DNA of 64,000 nt, taken from JBMOKU01 sp049324315 (GTDB lineage: Bacteria; Bacillota; Clostridia; Peptostreptococcales; Thermotaleaceae). Positions 9,093 to 18,381 of the stretch are shown here, in pieces. The position numbers and the translations under genes were made by a program. How positions within the stretch are numbered: the stretch's first letter is position 1; each line of letters begins with the position of its first letter. Location of the stretch: assembly GCA_049324315.1 (NCBI GenBank), contig JBMOKU010000053.1:124001-188000 (forward strand), given 5' to 3'. The notes beneath the pieces were generated by a model. That model did no database searches. It was not told the DNA's origin and saw only the letters and a program-made list of their open reading frames with translations.

Positions 9093-9562
9093 CTTCTTTT
9101 TCCTCCTTATGCTATTATAATGCTATTTGTGACGTAAGCCACCCAAATGATACTTATCCCCCCTTTAAAAAAATGGTGATACAAAGCACGTTACCATAAT
9201 CAAGACAGCATAATAATGTTGGTTAATGCAAGGGTATAATTTCAGTGATTTATAGTATAGCCGCGTTGGAGATGGAAAGTGCTTCATTTGACTATTAGTA
9301 AAACCTGAATACTAGGTAAATTTTACTAATAAACAATATTTTAACATAATTTTCTGTGAGAAGTACTATAAAGTATGTAAATATTTCCAAGAAAATTAAG
9401 ACAAAAATCGACAACGATTATATTTTATCAAGGTACAGTTGGAATATATAACATATTTCATGATATAATATAACAGAATCAAACGAAGAAAAAGGATATG
9501 TTGTGCCAAATTAGCATTATCAATACTAATAGTAAACAGAGATAGAGGAGTGAAATTTATAC
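9093..9562. other. 470-nt divergent intergenic region with an 11-bp inverted repeat
   Basis: It separates the S-layer-type gene from glpX. It contains a perfect inverted repeat, TATTAGTAAAA at 9293-9303 and TTTTACTAATA at 9321-9331, that could be an operator. A weak candidate -10 (TATAAT, 9464-9469) with TTGGAA 19 nt upstream may serve glpX. No coding sequence or class A-C repeat was seen. Confidence 0.5.
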
Positions 9563-10558
9563 ATGAATCGAAATTTAGCATTAGAATTAGTTAGAGTAAC
9601 AGAAACTGCGGCTCTGGCATCAGGGAGATATATGGGTAGAGGAGATAAAGATTCAGCGGATCAGGCGGCTGTAGATGGAATGAGGATGGCTTTTTCCCAT
9701 GTATCTGTGAAAGGTACGGTTGTTATTGGGGAAGGAGAACTGGACGAAGCGCCAATGTTATACATCGGCGAAGAGGTAGGCAACTGGGGACCGGAAGATC
9801 GGGAAGTAGATATTGCAGTGGACCCATTGGATGGTACAATCCTCATTGCAAAGGGGCTGCCAAATGCCATTGCGGTTATTGCCATGGCGCCAAGGGGCAC
9901 GTTGCTGCATGCACCTGATACATATATGGACAAAATTGCCGTAGGGCCTAAAGCAAAGGGCTTGATTAGCTTGAATGATCCTGTTGAAAAGAATCTACAT
10001 GCCGTAGCTAAGGCGCTGGGAAAAGAAATTGAAGATTTAACAGTCATTGTCCAGGACAGACCAAGACATTATGATATGATCAAGGAAATAAGAAAAGTAG
10101 GATGTCGTATCAAGCTTTTTGGAGAAGGAGACGTTGCAGCATCTATTGCCACATGCTTTGAACACACGGGTATCGACGTGTTTATAGGTACTGGTGGAGC
10201 ACCGGAGGGTGTGATTGCTGCCACTGCCATCAAATGTCTAGGCGGTGAGATGCAAGGAAGACTCCATCCTTTCTCTGATGAAGAAGTTGAGCGATGTGCG
10301 CATTTAGGATGGGGAAAAGAAGAGATAGAAAAGATCTTGACATTGGATGACTTGGTTAAATCAGATGATGTATTCTTTGCTGCTACAGGTATAACAGAAG
10401 GAGATCTGTTGAAAGGTGTACGATATATGGAAAATAATCGGGCAATGACCCATTCCGTCGTTATGCGTTCTAAAACAGGTACGCTTCGATTTGTAGAAGC
10501 CATCCATCGATTGGATAAAAATGAAATATTGGTGGAAATGATGAAAAAACATAAATAA
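9563..10558 (+). CDS. glpX: Fructose-1,6-bisphosphatase, class II (copy 1)
   Basis: 331 residues of the GlpX family, which hydrolyses fructose-1,6-bisphosphate to fructose-6-phosphate in gluconeogenesis. Metal-site motifs are present: GEGELDEAPMLYIGE, then VDPLDGT, then GTGGAPEGVIAATA. After DPLDGT this copy reads ILIAKG where the neighbour reads NCVAKG. ATG with a GAGGAGTG site. It is the first of two tandem paralogues, 14 nt apart, which look roughly 60 percent identical by eye. The position upstream of rho matches B. subtilis, which has one copy there. Confidence 0.9.
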   Translation: MNRNLALELVRVTETAALASGRYMGRGDKDSADQAAVDGMRMAFSHVSVKGTVVIGEGELDEAPMLYIGEEVGNWGPEDREVDIAVDPLDGTILIAKGLPNAIAVIAMAPRGTLLHAPDTYMDKIAVGPKAKGLISLNDPVEKNLHAVAKALGKEIEDLTVIVQDRPRHYDMIKEIRKVGCRIKLFGEGDVAASIATCFEHTGIDVFIGTGGAPEGVIAATAIKCLGGEMQGRLHPFSDEEVERCAHLGWGKEEIEKILTLDDLVKSDDVFFAATGITEGDLLKGVRYMENNRAMTHSVVMRSKTGTLRFVEAIHRLDKNEILVEMMKKHK

Positions 10559-10572
10559 AGGGGGACTTGTTT

Positions 10573-11541
10573 ATGGATAGAAATCTCGCATTAAACCTGG
10601 CTCGAGTAACGGAAGCTGCCGCATTGGGTGCTGCAAAGTATATGGGCAGAGGTGACAAGATCATTGCTGATCAGGCTGCTGTGGACGGGATGAGAAATAT
10701 GTTTGATACCCTAAACATTGACGGCGTGGTCGTTATCGGTGAAGGAGAAATGGATGAAGCACCTATGCTGTATATCGGGGAGCGGATCGGTCAGGCAGTC
10801 GACGGAGCACCTCAAGTTGATATTGCCGTGGATCCCCTGGATGGTACCAATTGTGTGGCGAAAGGAATACCCAATGCCATTGCCGTTGTGGCTATCGCAC
10901 CCAGAGGATGCTTGCTGAATGCTCCGGATATGTACATGGATAAGATTGCAGTTGGGCCCAAGGCAAAGGGCGTCATTGATCTGAAGGCTCCTGTTAAGGA
11001 AAATTTGTTCAATGTAGCAAAGGCTTTAAATAAGAACATTACCGATATCACTGTGACCATGCTGGATCGAGACAGACACAAAGATATTATCCGTGAATGC
11101 AGAGAAGTCGGTGCGAGAATAAAACTGTTTCAAGATGGCGATGTAGCGGCGGCCATTGCCACCTGCTTTGATCATACAGGAATAGACATTCTTATGGGCA
11201 GCGGCGGTGCCCCGGAAGGTGTGATCGCAGCGGCAGCCCTAAAATGCCTGGGTGGAGAATTTCAAGGGAAACTCCTTCCCCAGACAAAAGAAGAAGAGGA
11301 AAGATGTATCAAAATGGGTGTGGATGTCCATACCGTTTTCCGCTTAGATGACCTTGTAAAGGGAAATGAGGCGTTCTTTGCAGCCACGGGAATTTCCGAC
11401 GGAGACTTACTAAAAGGTGTCATCTATTACGGCAACAATATGGCAAAGACTCATTCCGTGGTTATGCGTGCAGAGACCGGAACCATCCGCTTCATCGAGG
11501 CCATTCACAGGTTGGACAAAAAGCCGGAGTATGCGAAATAA
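10573..11541 (+). CDS. glpX: Fructose-1,6-bisphosphatase, class II (copy 2)
   Basis: 322 residues, a close paralogue of the preceding gene with the same catalytic motifs (GEGEMDEAPMLYIGE, VDPLDGTNCVAKG, GSGGAPEGVIAAAA). The start ATG 10573 is 8 nt after GGGGG; an in-frame TTG 6 nt upstream is too close to that site. It is probably co-transcribed with copy 1. This copy uses noticeably more GC-rich codons than copy 1, so the two may have different histories rather than a recent duplication. Differential regulation or substrate use (for example sedoheptulose bisphosphate) is possible but not shown. Confidence 0.9.
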   Translation: MDRNLALNLARVTEAAALGAAKYMGRGDKIIADQAAVDGMRNMFDTLNIDGVVVIGEGEMDEAPMLYIGERIGQAVDGAPQVDIAVDPLDGTNCVAKGIPNAIAVVAIAPRGCLLNAPDMYMDKIAVGPKAKGVIDLKAPVKENLFNVAKALNKNITDITVTMLDRDRHKDIIRECREVGARIKLFQDGDVAAAIATCFDHTGIDILMGSGGAPEGVIAAAALKCLGGEFQGKLLPQTKEEEERCIKMGVDVHTVFRLDDLVKGNEAFFAATGISDGDLLKGVIYYGNNMAKTHSVVMRAETGTIRFIEAIHRLDKKPEYAK

Positions 11542-11909
11542 AAAATGAGAGATATATAGTGCATTAAATATTTTACATTGTAGGGGTCGCTGCCTACAGC
11601 GACCCATTGTGATGTATGGGCTGAAACGGGCTGCTGTAGGCAGCAGCCCCTACAAGATAAAATGTAATTTCTTTATTGCGTTATCTGTAGATTGAAAAAT
11701 TTGAGTTGTTTGAACAGCAGAGGCAAGACATGGGGCCCTGTCCCCATGTCTTGCCTGTCATTATGCCATTGGGAAAGAAAAGATTGACATTTTGTCGACT
11801 ATCATATAGAATCTATAGATTGAAAGAAGTTAAAGGAGTATATTTTTCTGGAATTTGGAAATATAATAGAAAGTAATCATATACCCCAATCATAATCGGA
11901 GGTGAAGTT
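11542..11909. repeat. glpX-rho gap: two class C palindromes and a short class A hairpin
   Basis: The class C pair at 11579-11656 has stems GTCGCTG/CAGCGAC and GGGCTGCTG/CAGCAGCCC in opposite orientation. At 11722-11755 a 14-bp perfect stem (GGCAAGACATGGGG with its complement) is a reduced class A unit that could terminate glpX transcription. The remaining AT-rich sequence should hold the rho promoter; a TTGACA occurs at 11784-11789 without a well-spaced -10. Confidence 0.75.
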
Positions 11910-13244
11910 TTGGATTCGTTTGAACTAGAAAAGAAAAAGCTGGAAGACCTGAGGGTCATTGCAAAGGCTTTAGATATTAAAAATATAACCAAGCTTAAAA
12001 AGCAGGAATTGATTGAAGCCATCCTCGGGGAGGCAAAACAGGAAGTAAACGAGCAAGTACCGGAACCAAAAGAACCGGAGATTGACCGTGAAGCACTGCC
12101 CGATAAAATTAACAACGAGATTGATGAAAGTGAAGAGGTCAATACAGTTGAAGGTGTATTGGAATTATCAGAAGGAGGCTTTGGTTTCCTGAGATTTCAT
12201 AACTTTTTAACCAGTGACGAAGATGTATATGTGTCGCCATCGCAGATTCGAAGATTTAACCTCAAGACCGGTGATAAAATATTTGGCATTACACGGCCAC
12301 CTAAAAGTGGTGAAAAGTTTCGAGCTCTTCTATATGTCCAAAAAGTAAACGGTGAAAAACCTGATCTTGCTGCAAAGCGTCCCAACTTTGAAAATCTCAC
12401 CCCTATATATCCCTATGAACGAATTACGCTAGAATATAACCCGACAGATCTATCTACCAGAGTTATTGATTTGATCGCGCCTATCGGTAAAGGACAGAGA
12501 GGATTGATTGTTGCTCCTCCAAAGGCCGGTAAAACGATTCTGCTAAAGAAGATCGCCAATAGTATCTCTGAAAAATATAAGGATATTGAGATTATCGTGT
12601 TGTTAATTGACGAGCGTCCGGAAGAAGTGACGGATATGCAGCGTTCTATTAAGGGGGAAGTGATCTATTCAACCTTTGACCAGGTACCCAGTCATCATAT
12701 CAAGGTTGCTGAGATGGTGCTTAACAGAGCCCAAAGATTAGTAGAACATGGTAAGGATGTTGTGATTCTTTTAGATAGTATCACAAGACTTGCCAGAGCA
12801 TATAACTTGACCATTCCACCTACAGGCAGAACACTTTCTGGGGGGTTAGATCCTGGTGCATTACATAAACCGAAACGGTTTTTTGGTGCAGCTCGAAAGA
12901 TTGAAGAAGGCGGCAGCTTGACAATCTTGGCAACAGCGCTGGTAGATACAGGAAGTAGAATGGATGACGTTATTTTTGAAGAGTTTAAGGGAACAGGTAA
13001 TATGGAGCTTCATCTGGATAGAAAGCTTTCAGAAAAGCGAATATTCCCTGCCATTGATCTAAACAAATCCGGTACACGAAGAGAAGAATTGCTGCTTAGT
13101 CAGAAGGAACTGGAGACCATCTGGAATATTCGAAGAGCCATGGGTAACAATCCGACGCAAGAGGTTACGGAGTCTATTATCAGCAAGCTGATGAATTCAA
13201 AAACGAATATGGAATTTGTAGAGAATGTACGAAATAAGATATAA
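11910..13244 (+). CDS. rho: Transcription termination factor Rho
   Basis: 444 residues, the hexameric RNA-dependent ATPase that terminates untranslated transcripts. Residues 1-50 form the N-terminal helical domain; the cold-shock-like RNA-binding domain follows at about 75-150 (GFGFLRF, then DVYVSPSQIRRF). The ATPase core has the Walker A motif APPKAGKTILLKK, and VILLDSITRLARAYN lies in the Walker B region. The start is TTG with a strong GGAGGTGA 4 nt upstream. It is followed by rpmE and tdk as in B. subtilis. No inserted domain was seen. Confidence 0.97.
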   Translation: MDSFELEKKKLEDLRVIAKALDIKNITKLKKQELIEAILGEAKQEVNEQVPEPKEPEIDREALPDKINNEIDESEEVNTVEGVLELSEGGFGFLRFHNFLTSDEDVYVSPSQIRRFNLKTGDKIFGITRPPKSGEKFRALLYVQKVNGEKPDLAAKRPNFENLTPIYPYERITLEYNPTDLSTRVIDLIAPIGKGQRGLIVAPPKAGKTILLKKIANSISEKYKDIEIIVLLIDERPEEVTDMQRSIKGEVIYSTFDQVPSHHIKVAEMVLNRAQRLVEHGKDVVILLDSITRLARAYNLTIPPTGRTLSGGLDPGALHKPKRFFGAARKIEEGGSLTILATALVDTGSRMDDVIFEEFKGTGNMELHLDRKLSEKRIFPAIDLNKSGTRREELLLSQKELETIWNIRRAMGNNPTQEVTESIISKLMNSKTNMEFVENVRNKI

Positions 13245-13271
13245 TGCGAGGTATAGAAAGCAGTAACAGTA

Positions 13272-13364
13272 GCGGAGCCATGGGGACGGTTCGAGTGTTT
13301 CCTGTAGGGGCGCGCATTGTGCGTCCGTTGATTCTAGAAGGAAAAGTCCCCGTTGCGAAGCGCA
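13272..13364. repeat. Hybrid class B/C repeat after rho
   Basis: Class B ends enclosing a class C palindrome (TAGGGGCGCGCATTGTGCG) in place of the usual B centre. This architecture recurs at 13809 and at 44574. Confidence 0.85.
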
Positions 13365-13395
13365 CAAAGAGACGAAAAAATCTTTGAAGTTTTTG

Positions 13396-13424
13396 CGTCT
13401 AACGTCTAACTTCTAACCTCTAAC
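13396..13424. repeat. Heptamer (class H) array
   Basis: On the minus strand this reads as 7-nt units GTTAGAG, GTTAGAA, GTTAGAC, GTTAGAC. Confidence 0.8.
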
Positions 13425-13439
13425 TTTTAAAAATCGCCC

Positions 13440-13468
13440 TTGCATGATGCATAGTGCTGTGCTATAAT
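13440..13468 (+). promoter_or_regulatory. Predicted promoter for rpmE
   Basis: TTGCAT and TATAAT separated by exactly 17 nt, with a TGC extended -10. Confidence 0.7.
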
Positions 13469-13532
13469 ATAGAAGTTAACGATGAGACAAATGTTTTTAA
13501 TATACAGATTTGGAAAGAAAGAGGTGAAGGAA

Positions 13533-13733
13533 ATGAAACAAGGTATTCATCCAGATTACAAAAAGTCAGTGGTGAGATGTGCTTGCGGCAATACATTTGA
13601 AACTGGTTCAGTTAAAGAAGAGATCAGAGTAGAGATTTGCTCAGAATGTCACCCATACTTCACTGGAAAACAAAAGTTTGTTGACCAAGGTGGACGTGTT
13701 GAGAAGTTCAAGCAAAAATACGGCATGAAATAA
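13533..13733 (+). CDS. rpmE: 50S ribosomal protein L31 (zinc-binding form)
   Basis: 66 residues. MKQGIHPDY is the typical L31 N-terminus. Four cysteines (RCACG near residue 13 and CSECHPYF near 36) mark the zinc-containing type expressed under zinc sufficiency. ATG 13533 is preceded by AGAGGTGAAGG; an upstream in-frame ATG would add a non-conserved tail. It lies between rho and tdk as in B. subtilis and ends at a clear hairpin terminator. Confidence 0.95.
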   Translation: MKQGIHPDYKKSVVRCACGNTFETGSVKEEIRVEICSECHPYFTGKQKFVDQGGRVEKFKQKYGMK

Positions 13734-13750
13734 TAAAATTGTATGAATTA

Positions 13751-13786
13751 GAAAGGTTAGAGGCATTGTCTCTAACCTTTGTTGTA
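13751..13786 (+). terminator. Terminator after rpmE
   Basis: AAGGTTAGAG and CTCTAACCTT form a 10-bp stem. The stem itself resembles the heptamer repeat unit. Confidence 0.75.
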
Positions 13787-13808
13787 TGTACAGAAGAAAA
13801 TGCAAGCA

Positions 13809-13913
13809 GCGGAGCCATGGGACGGTTCGAGGGTTTCCTGTAGGGGCGCGCATTGCGCGTCCGTTGTTTCAAGAAGGAAAACGATGGAACTGTCCCCGTG
13901 GCGAAGCGGATGG
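13809..13913. repeat. Hybrid class B/C repeat before tdk
   Basis: GCGGAGCCATGGGACGG to GTCCCCGTGGCGAAGCGG with a class C palindrome in the middle. It ends about 25 nt before the tdk start. Confidence 0.85.
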
Positions 13914-13938
13914 AAGCTAAGGGGGGCGGTCTTAAACC

Positions 13939-14556
13939 ATGAGCAAGCTATATTTTAGATATGGAGCGATGAACTGCGGAAAATCAACAAATTTAATGCA
14001 GGTATCCCACAACTATAAAGAAAGAGGGATGAAAGCAATTATTTTAAAACCTAAAATTGATACAAAAGGAGGAAATCGGGTTGTATCGAGATTAGGCATA
14101 GATATGGAAGTTGACCTATTATTGACCCATGACAAGAATATTTATGAAGAAATTGAAAAGTGGGAATGTGAGAATGGTAAGTTAGATTGTGTCTTAGTGG
14201 ATGAAGTACAATTCTTTAAGAAAGAACAAATAGATCAATTGCTTGAAATCGCTGTCAAAAAGGACATTCCTACCATTTGTTATGGGCTGCGTACGGATTT
14301 TCAAATGAATGGATTTGAAGGGAGTGCCCGCTTACTATTGATTGCACACAGTATAGAAGAGTTAAAAACAATATGTAGATGTGGTAAAAAAGCTATTCTG
14401 AACGGGAGGAAAATAAATGGACTCTTCGTGTTTGAAGGGAATCAAGTTGCCATTGATAATCAAGATAATGTAGAATATGAATCCCTTTGTCCTAAATGCT
14501 ACTTTCGATATAAAGAAGATTATTTGAAAAGTAAGAAGAATGTGCTTTCAGAATAA
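13939..14556 (+). CDS. tdk: Thymidine kinase
   Basis: 205 residues. It phosphorylates thymidine to dTMP in salvage. Walker A is GAMNCGKST at the N-terminus, the Walker B/lid region is VLVDEVQFF, and two cysteine pairs (CRCG about 151 and CPKC about 191) form the structural zinc site of type II enzymes. The ribosome site is weak (GGGGGGCGG about 13 nt upstream). Its position after rpmE is conserved in Bacilli. Confidence 0.95.
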   Translation: MSKLYFRYGAMNCGKSTNLMQVSHNYKERGMKAIILKPKIDTKGGNRVVSRLGIDMEVDLLLTHDKNIYEEIEKWECENGKLDCVLVDEVQFFKKEQIDQLLEIAVKKDIPTICYGLRTDFQMNGFEGSARLLLIAHSIEELKTICRCGKKAILNGRKINGLFVFEGNQVAIDNQDNVEYESLCPKCYFRYKEDYLKSKKNVLSE

Positions 14557-14763
14557 GGCGTCTTACATATCGGATTCAACGGCTGATTAATGGAGGCTCC
14601 TGTCTGCTATTCGAATACTATTGTTTTAGTATGGTATATTCCATAATTTTCAAAGTGTAGAAAAGTATAAACTTAAAGGATTTTTAAGACTTTTGTATAA
14701 ATATATATAAAATAGAAACCATATATGAATGATCATTAACTTTAATGAAAGGATGTGTTTTTG

Positions 14764-15549
14764 ATGAAAAAAGCAATGCTGCTGATAGCATTGATACTTG
14801 TTCTTTCCATTACAATTGTCAATGCCCAAAGCTATGTAGAAAAGATTACTGTTTACTATGATGTTGTAAAGACTATAATGATTGATGGCGTAGAGAAAAC
14901 GCCGACAGATCAAAAACCCTTTATTTATGAAGGAACCACCTATGTACCATTACGATTTGTCAGTGAATCACTCGGTAAAAAAGTCAGCTGGGATGAAAAA
15001 ACCGGAACCATATATATTGGAGAGACACCTACTCAGGCCCAAATACCAGGAAAAACATACTTAACAGATTTGGGTATTAGTTATTATTCCAATATGCATC
15101 TTTATCGTATTGATAACAGAACCGAATCGGCTTTTAATAGAGATATGGACGCATCCAATGATTTCTCAGATGGTTTCATTATGAGTATGAAGATTGATCC
15201 CATTACAGCAAAAGTAGAAACCTTTTCGAAAGGAATATCGGTAAAAATGTATGAGAATATGTCAAGCTTGACATATCCGTTGAGTAAAAAGTATAGTCAA
15301 CTAACGGGCTTTGTGGGTTTTGACGAAACTATGAATGATAAAGATGAAACCGTCAATAGCTATATAGTTCGATTTATTGTTGATAACGAATTAAAGAAAG
15401 AAATTGAACTAAAGAAAAATTCTCATGCGGAGTATATTGATATTGACGTATCAAATGGAAAGGAACTATCTATTCAATTCGTGAGTGTGGATGAAAGTAA
15501 AAATAAAAATAAACCGATGATTGATTTAGTAGATATGGTCCTAGAGTAA
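14764..15549 (+). CDS. Exported stalk-domain (copper amine oxidase N-terminal-like) protein with an NPCBM-like C-terminus
   Basis: 261 residues. A signal peptide (MKKAMLLIALILVLSITIVNA) is followed by a stalk domain of the copper-amine-oxidase N-terminal type (about 25-90; motif GTTYVPLRFVSESLG, then VSWDEKTGTIYIG). The C-terminal 160 residues have the strand pattern of an NPCBM/NEW2 carbohydrate-binding module (KKYSQLTGFVGFDE). It is probably wall-associated and contains no enzyme domain. ATG 14764 is 9 nt after AAAGGATG. Confidence 0.75.
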   Translation: MKKAMLLIALILVLSITIVNAQSYVEKITVYYDVVKTIMIDGVEKTPTDQKPFIYEGTTYVPLRFVSESLGKKVSWDEKTGTIYIGETPTQAQIPGKTYLTDLGISYYSNMHLYRIDNRTESAFNRDMDASNDFSDGFIMSMKIDPITAKVETFSKGISVKMYENMSSLTYPLSKKYSQLTGFVGFDETMNDKDETVNSYIVRFIVDNELKKEIELKKNSHAEYIDIDVSNGKELSIQFVSVDESKNKNKPMIDLVDMVLE

Positions 15550-15655
15550 TCTTGATTTTTTGTAACCACTGTGTCTATTTCCCTGCATAACCGTCAAAAT
15601 ATAGGGTAAGTATTAGTATAATAAGGGAAAATACGCAGCGAAGGTGGTGTCTTCT

Positions 15656-15823
15656 ATGGCAACGAAAAAGGAGATAGAAAGACTAAGAAGAAAGCTTGAA
15701 AGAAAGTTGGACCACAGTAAAGATGGAAATTTCGTTGTGAAAGAGATCGTAGAATTAAGCCAAGAACTTGACGTGCTGATCGTAGATTACTGCAAAGGAA
15801 AGAATAAAAAAAAAGCAATTTAG
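15656..15823 (+). CDS. Spo0E-like aspartyl-phosphate phosphatase, 55 aa
   Basis: A small ORF with ATG preceded by AAGGTGGTG. The protein starts MATKKEIERLRRKLERKL and carries the family motif SQELDVLI at residues 35-42, inside a predicted helical hairpin. Spo0E-type phosphatases dephosphorylate Spo0A~P and so delay sporulation. Length, charge and motif all fit. It has its own candidate -10 (TATAAT 15617-15622) and a strong terminator, so it is probably monocistronic. Confidence 0.8.
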   Translation: MATKKEIERLRRKLERKLDHSKDGNFVVKEIVELSQELDVLIVDYCKGKNKKKAI

Positions 15824-15837
15824 ATTAGAATGTTTCC

Positions 15838-15880
15838 AACGGCTTCTTATTCATAGGATTGAATAGAAGCCGTTTTTTTG
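15838..15880 (+). terminator. Terminator after the spo0E-like gene
   Basis: AACGGCTTCTATTCA-type stem of about 14 bp followed by seven T residues. Confidence 0.9.
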
Positions 15881-15945
15881 TAGATCTTCATTTATACATA
15901 AAGTACCGAAGTATGAAGCAAGCATGGCGTTTTTTAAAGGATTGT

Positions 15946-16314
15946 TTATTCTGCATTAGAAAAAATATTGACTTCAATTGTATTGTCATCATTTGTTGGT
16001 TTAACAACAACTACGGTTATTTGATTGTCTTTTTTTAAGTCAATGGAAACGGGTTTATTGTCATTCGTAGTAGTCCACCCTTCAGCATGCATCTTTTTTT
16101 CATATTCATTAAGAAAGTCTTCGGCAGTAGTGTTATCCAGTGTATAAATCGCCTTGTCAAGTCCTTCTGGCGTCTCTGCTTCTTGAAAATCAACTTGCTC
16201 CATGTTTTCGTATTTAGGTAACTGGGAAAACTCTTTTTTACCAAGTAATTGACAAGCGGTCGTATTAATTGACATGATAAATATTAATAATAAGACTATC
16301 TTTTTCATAACCAA
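15946..16314 (-). CDS. Small lipoprotein of unknown function
   Basis: 122 residues with a lipoprotein signal (MVMKKIVLLLIF, lipobox ending TTAC, Cys21). The mature part is hydrophilic with a predicted alpha/beta layout (EDFLNEYEKKMHAEGW, then ITVVVVKPTNDDN), as in small secreted DUF-type folds. I do not recognise the family. It reads against its neighbours and stands alone. A second in-frame Met (residue 3) could be the start. Confidence 0.65.
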   Translation of the reverse strand: MVMKKIVLLLIFIMSINTTACQLLGKKEFSQLPKYENMEQVDFQEAETPEGLDKAIYTLDNTTAEDFLNEYEKKMHAEGWTTTNDNKPVSIDLKKDNQITVVVVKPTNDDNTIEVNIFSNAE

Positions 16315-16513
16315 TTCTCCTTGTTTATTTGATTAGATATAGTATGTGTAAGAATTTTAACAAAATACGAATAGCATTGAAAAAGTCTTTAATATATAGG
16401 GACAGCTTCTTCCTTGTTTATACACTTTATTTATTTGACAAGCTGGTATATAATGAGTATGGGGTATATACTAGAATATATATAACGAATTTGTATTAGA
16501 ATGGAGATTAACC

Positions 16514-17473
16514 ATGAAAATAGGACGAGAAGAAGTCTTTATAAAAAGATGTACACCTACCAGTATCGGTGGGCAGGCTGTCATCGAAGGGGTAATGATG
16601 CGGGGGCCTAAAGATATTGCTGTGGCTGTACGGAAGCCGGATCAAGAGATTGTGGTAAAAAAAGAACCAGTAAAGGGTTTATCGACCAATAAGCTCAGCA
16701 AGCTCCCCATAACAAGAGGTGTGTTTGCCTTGATTGATTCCATGGTTCTTGGTATTAAAACACTGACTTATTCAGCCGAGTTCTTTGAAGATGGTACGGG
16801 AGAGGAAGAACAAAGCAGGCTGGAACAGTGGATTGAAAAGAAATTTGGGGATAAAGCCCAGGATGTATATACGTATTTTTCTGTGTTTATTGCTTTAGCC
16901 ATGGCAATTCTTCTGTTTATTATTTTCCCCACAGTTGCCATAAACTTTTTAAAGAAATATATGGAAAGTCCCTTATTGTTAAATGGCGTCGAAGGTGTCT
17001 TGAGGATTACGCTTTTTGTAGGGTATGTGTTATTGATCTCGCAGATCAAGGATATCCAAAGAGTATTCCAATATCATGGTGCAGAGCACAAAACCATACA
17101 CTGCTATGAAAGTGGACTGCCTCTAACTGTTGAGAATGCAAGAAAATTTACGACCCTTCATCCAAGATGCGGAACAAGCTTTCTGCTGATCGTTATGGTT
17201 ATCAGTATGCTGCTCTTTACGATGATAGGTTGGCCGAATCCATGGATTCGGATATTATCCAGATTTATATTGCTTCCGGTAGTGGCAGGCATATCCTATG
17301 AGATTGTCAAATGGGCAGGACGAAGTGATTCGACTTTTGTCTACTGGATCAGCTATCCGGGGCTTTTGATGCAAAAACTGACAACGAAGGAGCCGGATGA
17401 CAGTCAGTTGGAAGTTGCTATTGCCGCCATGAAAAATGTCTTGAGCGAAGACAAGGAGGATGACAAGTGGTAG
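16514..17473 (+). CDS. yqhQ: DUF1385 membrane protein (YqhQ family)
   Basis: 319 residues. The N-terminal motif GGQAVIEGVMMRGP is diagnostic for DUF1385. Transmembrane segments are predicted at about 120-145, 160-180, 215-240 and 245-265, and the motif YHGAEHKTIHCYE lies between helices. Function is not settled. In many clostridia the gene directly precedes prmC and prfA, as here; the 3' end overlaps prmC by 7 nt, so the two are translationally coupled. Confidence 0.88.
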   Translation: MKIGREEVFIKRCTPTSIGGQAVIEGVMMRGPKDIAVAVRKPDQEIVVKKEPVKGLSTNKLSKLPITRGVFALIDSMVLGIKTLTYSAEFFEDGTGEEEQSRLEQWIEKKFGDKAQDVYTYFSVFIALAMAILLFIIFPTVAINFLKKYMESPLLLNGVEGVLRITLFVGYVLLISQIKDIQRVFQYHGAEHKTIHCYESGLPLTVENARKFTTLHPRCGTSFLLIVMVISMLLFTMIGWPNPWIRILSRFILLPVVAGISYEIVKWAGRSDSTFVYWISYPGLLMQKLTTKEPDDSQLEVAIAAMKNVLSEDKEDDKW

Positions 17474-18336
17474 TGCAGGAGGCGTTGAAGAACGCCGTAA
17501 CAAAATTGGAAGAGAAAAAAATCATGACACCTCTGCTAGATGCGGAGGTGCTTCTATGTGACGTACTAAAAATGGACAGACTCTATCTATATATCCACCG
17601 GGATAAAGAGCTTACCTGTGACCAAGAAGCCAGATTTCAAGAAATGATGCAGCAGCGGATTGCAGGGAAACCGGTTCAATATATTATCAACAAACAGGAG
17701 TTCATGGGTCTGGATTTTTATGTAGAAGAAGGTGTGTTGATTCCCAGACCGGATACAGAGATACTGGTTGAAGCTGTGGTGAACTGGATCAAAGAGCATG
17801 GAAATCAAAAAGTAAAAATAGCAGATATAGGTACGGGAAGCGGTGCCATCACCGTGAGCTTAGCAGTATATATAGAAAAGTCTCATATCTATTCTGTGGA
17901 TATATCCCCTATTGCACTGGAAATTGGGGATAAAAATGCACGAAGTCATGATGTTATCCACAGGATCGATTTCCTTCATGGAGATCTTTTTGAGCCCCTT
18001 ATACAAAAGGGACTGGAGGATAGTTTGGATGTACTGGTTTCAAATCCCCCTTACATTCCACGTCATGAAATAGAGGATCTCCAAGTCGAGGTGGCAGCGT
18101 ATGAACCAAGACTTGCATTGGATGGCGGTGAAGACGGGTTGAACTTTTATAGGAGGATCATTAGCAGTGCATACGTTTTCCTGAAAAACGGAGGATTGCT
18201 GGCTCTGGAAGTGGGACATGACCAGGCGGAAGTCATAAAAAAAATGATGGAAGGGCAAAAAAAATATGCAAATATCGAAAAAATCAAAGATTTGTCAGGA
18301 ATTGAAAGGGTTGTAACAGCTATGGTCGTGAAGTGA
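17467..18336 (+). CDS. prmC: Release factor glutamine methyltransferase PrmC
   Basis: 289 residues, GTG start overlapping yqhQ, with AAGGAGG upstream. The N-terminal five-helix domain is followed by a Rossmann SAM-binding domain: ADIGTGSGAITVSL (SAM motif, about 118) and the catalytic NPPY (about 193). PrmC methylates the Gln of the GGQ motif in release factors; prfA lies 1.6 kb downstream, separated by an antiporter gene that has been inserted relative to Bacilli. Confidence 0.95.
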   Translation: MVVQEALKNAVTKLEEKKIMTPLLDAEVLLCDVLKMDRLYLYIHRDKELTCDQEARFQEMMQQRIAGKPVQYIINKQEFMGLDFYVEEGVLIPRPDTEILVEAVVNWIKEHGNQKVKIADIGTGSGAITVSLAVYIEKSHIYSVDISPIALEIGDKNARSHDVIHRIDFLHGDLFEPLIQKGLEDSLDVLVSNPPYIPRHEIEDLQVEVAAYEPRLALDGGEDGLNFYRRIISSAYVFLKNGGLLALEVGHDQAEVIKKMMEGQKKYANIEKIKDLSGIERVVTAMVVK

Positions 18337-18347
18337 TAAAGAATTAA

Positions 18348-18381
18348 CAAGCTGCCTATTGCATGATAGGCAGCTTTTCTT
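18348..18381 (+). terminator. Terminator after prmC
   Basis: AAGCTGCCTAT and ATAGGCAGCTT with TTTTCTT. Confidence 0.85.

Noticed and set aside
16435..16454. TTGACA and TATAAT upstream of yqhQ as a promoter
   Set aside because: The spacing is only 8 nt; the two boxes cannot form one promoter.
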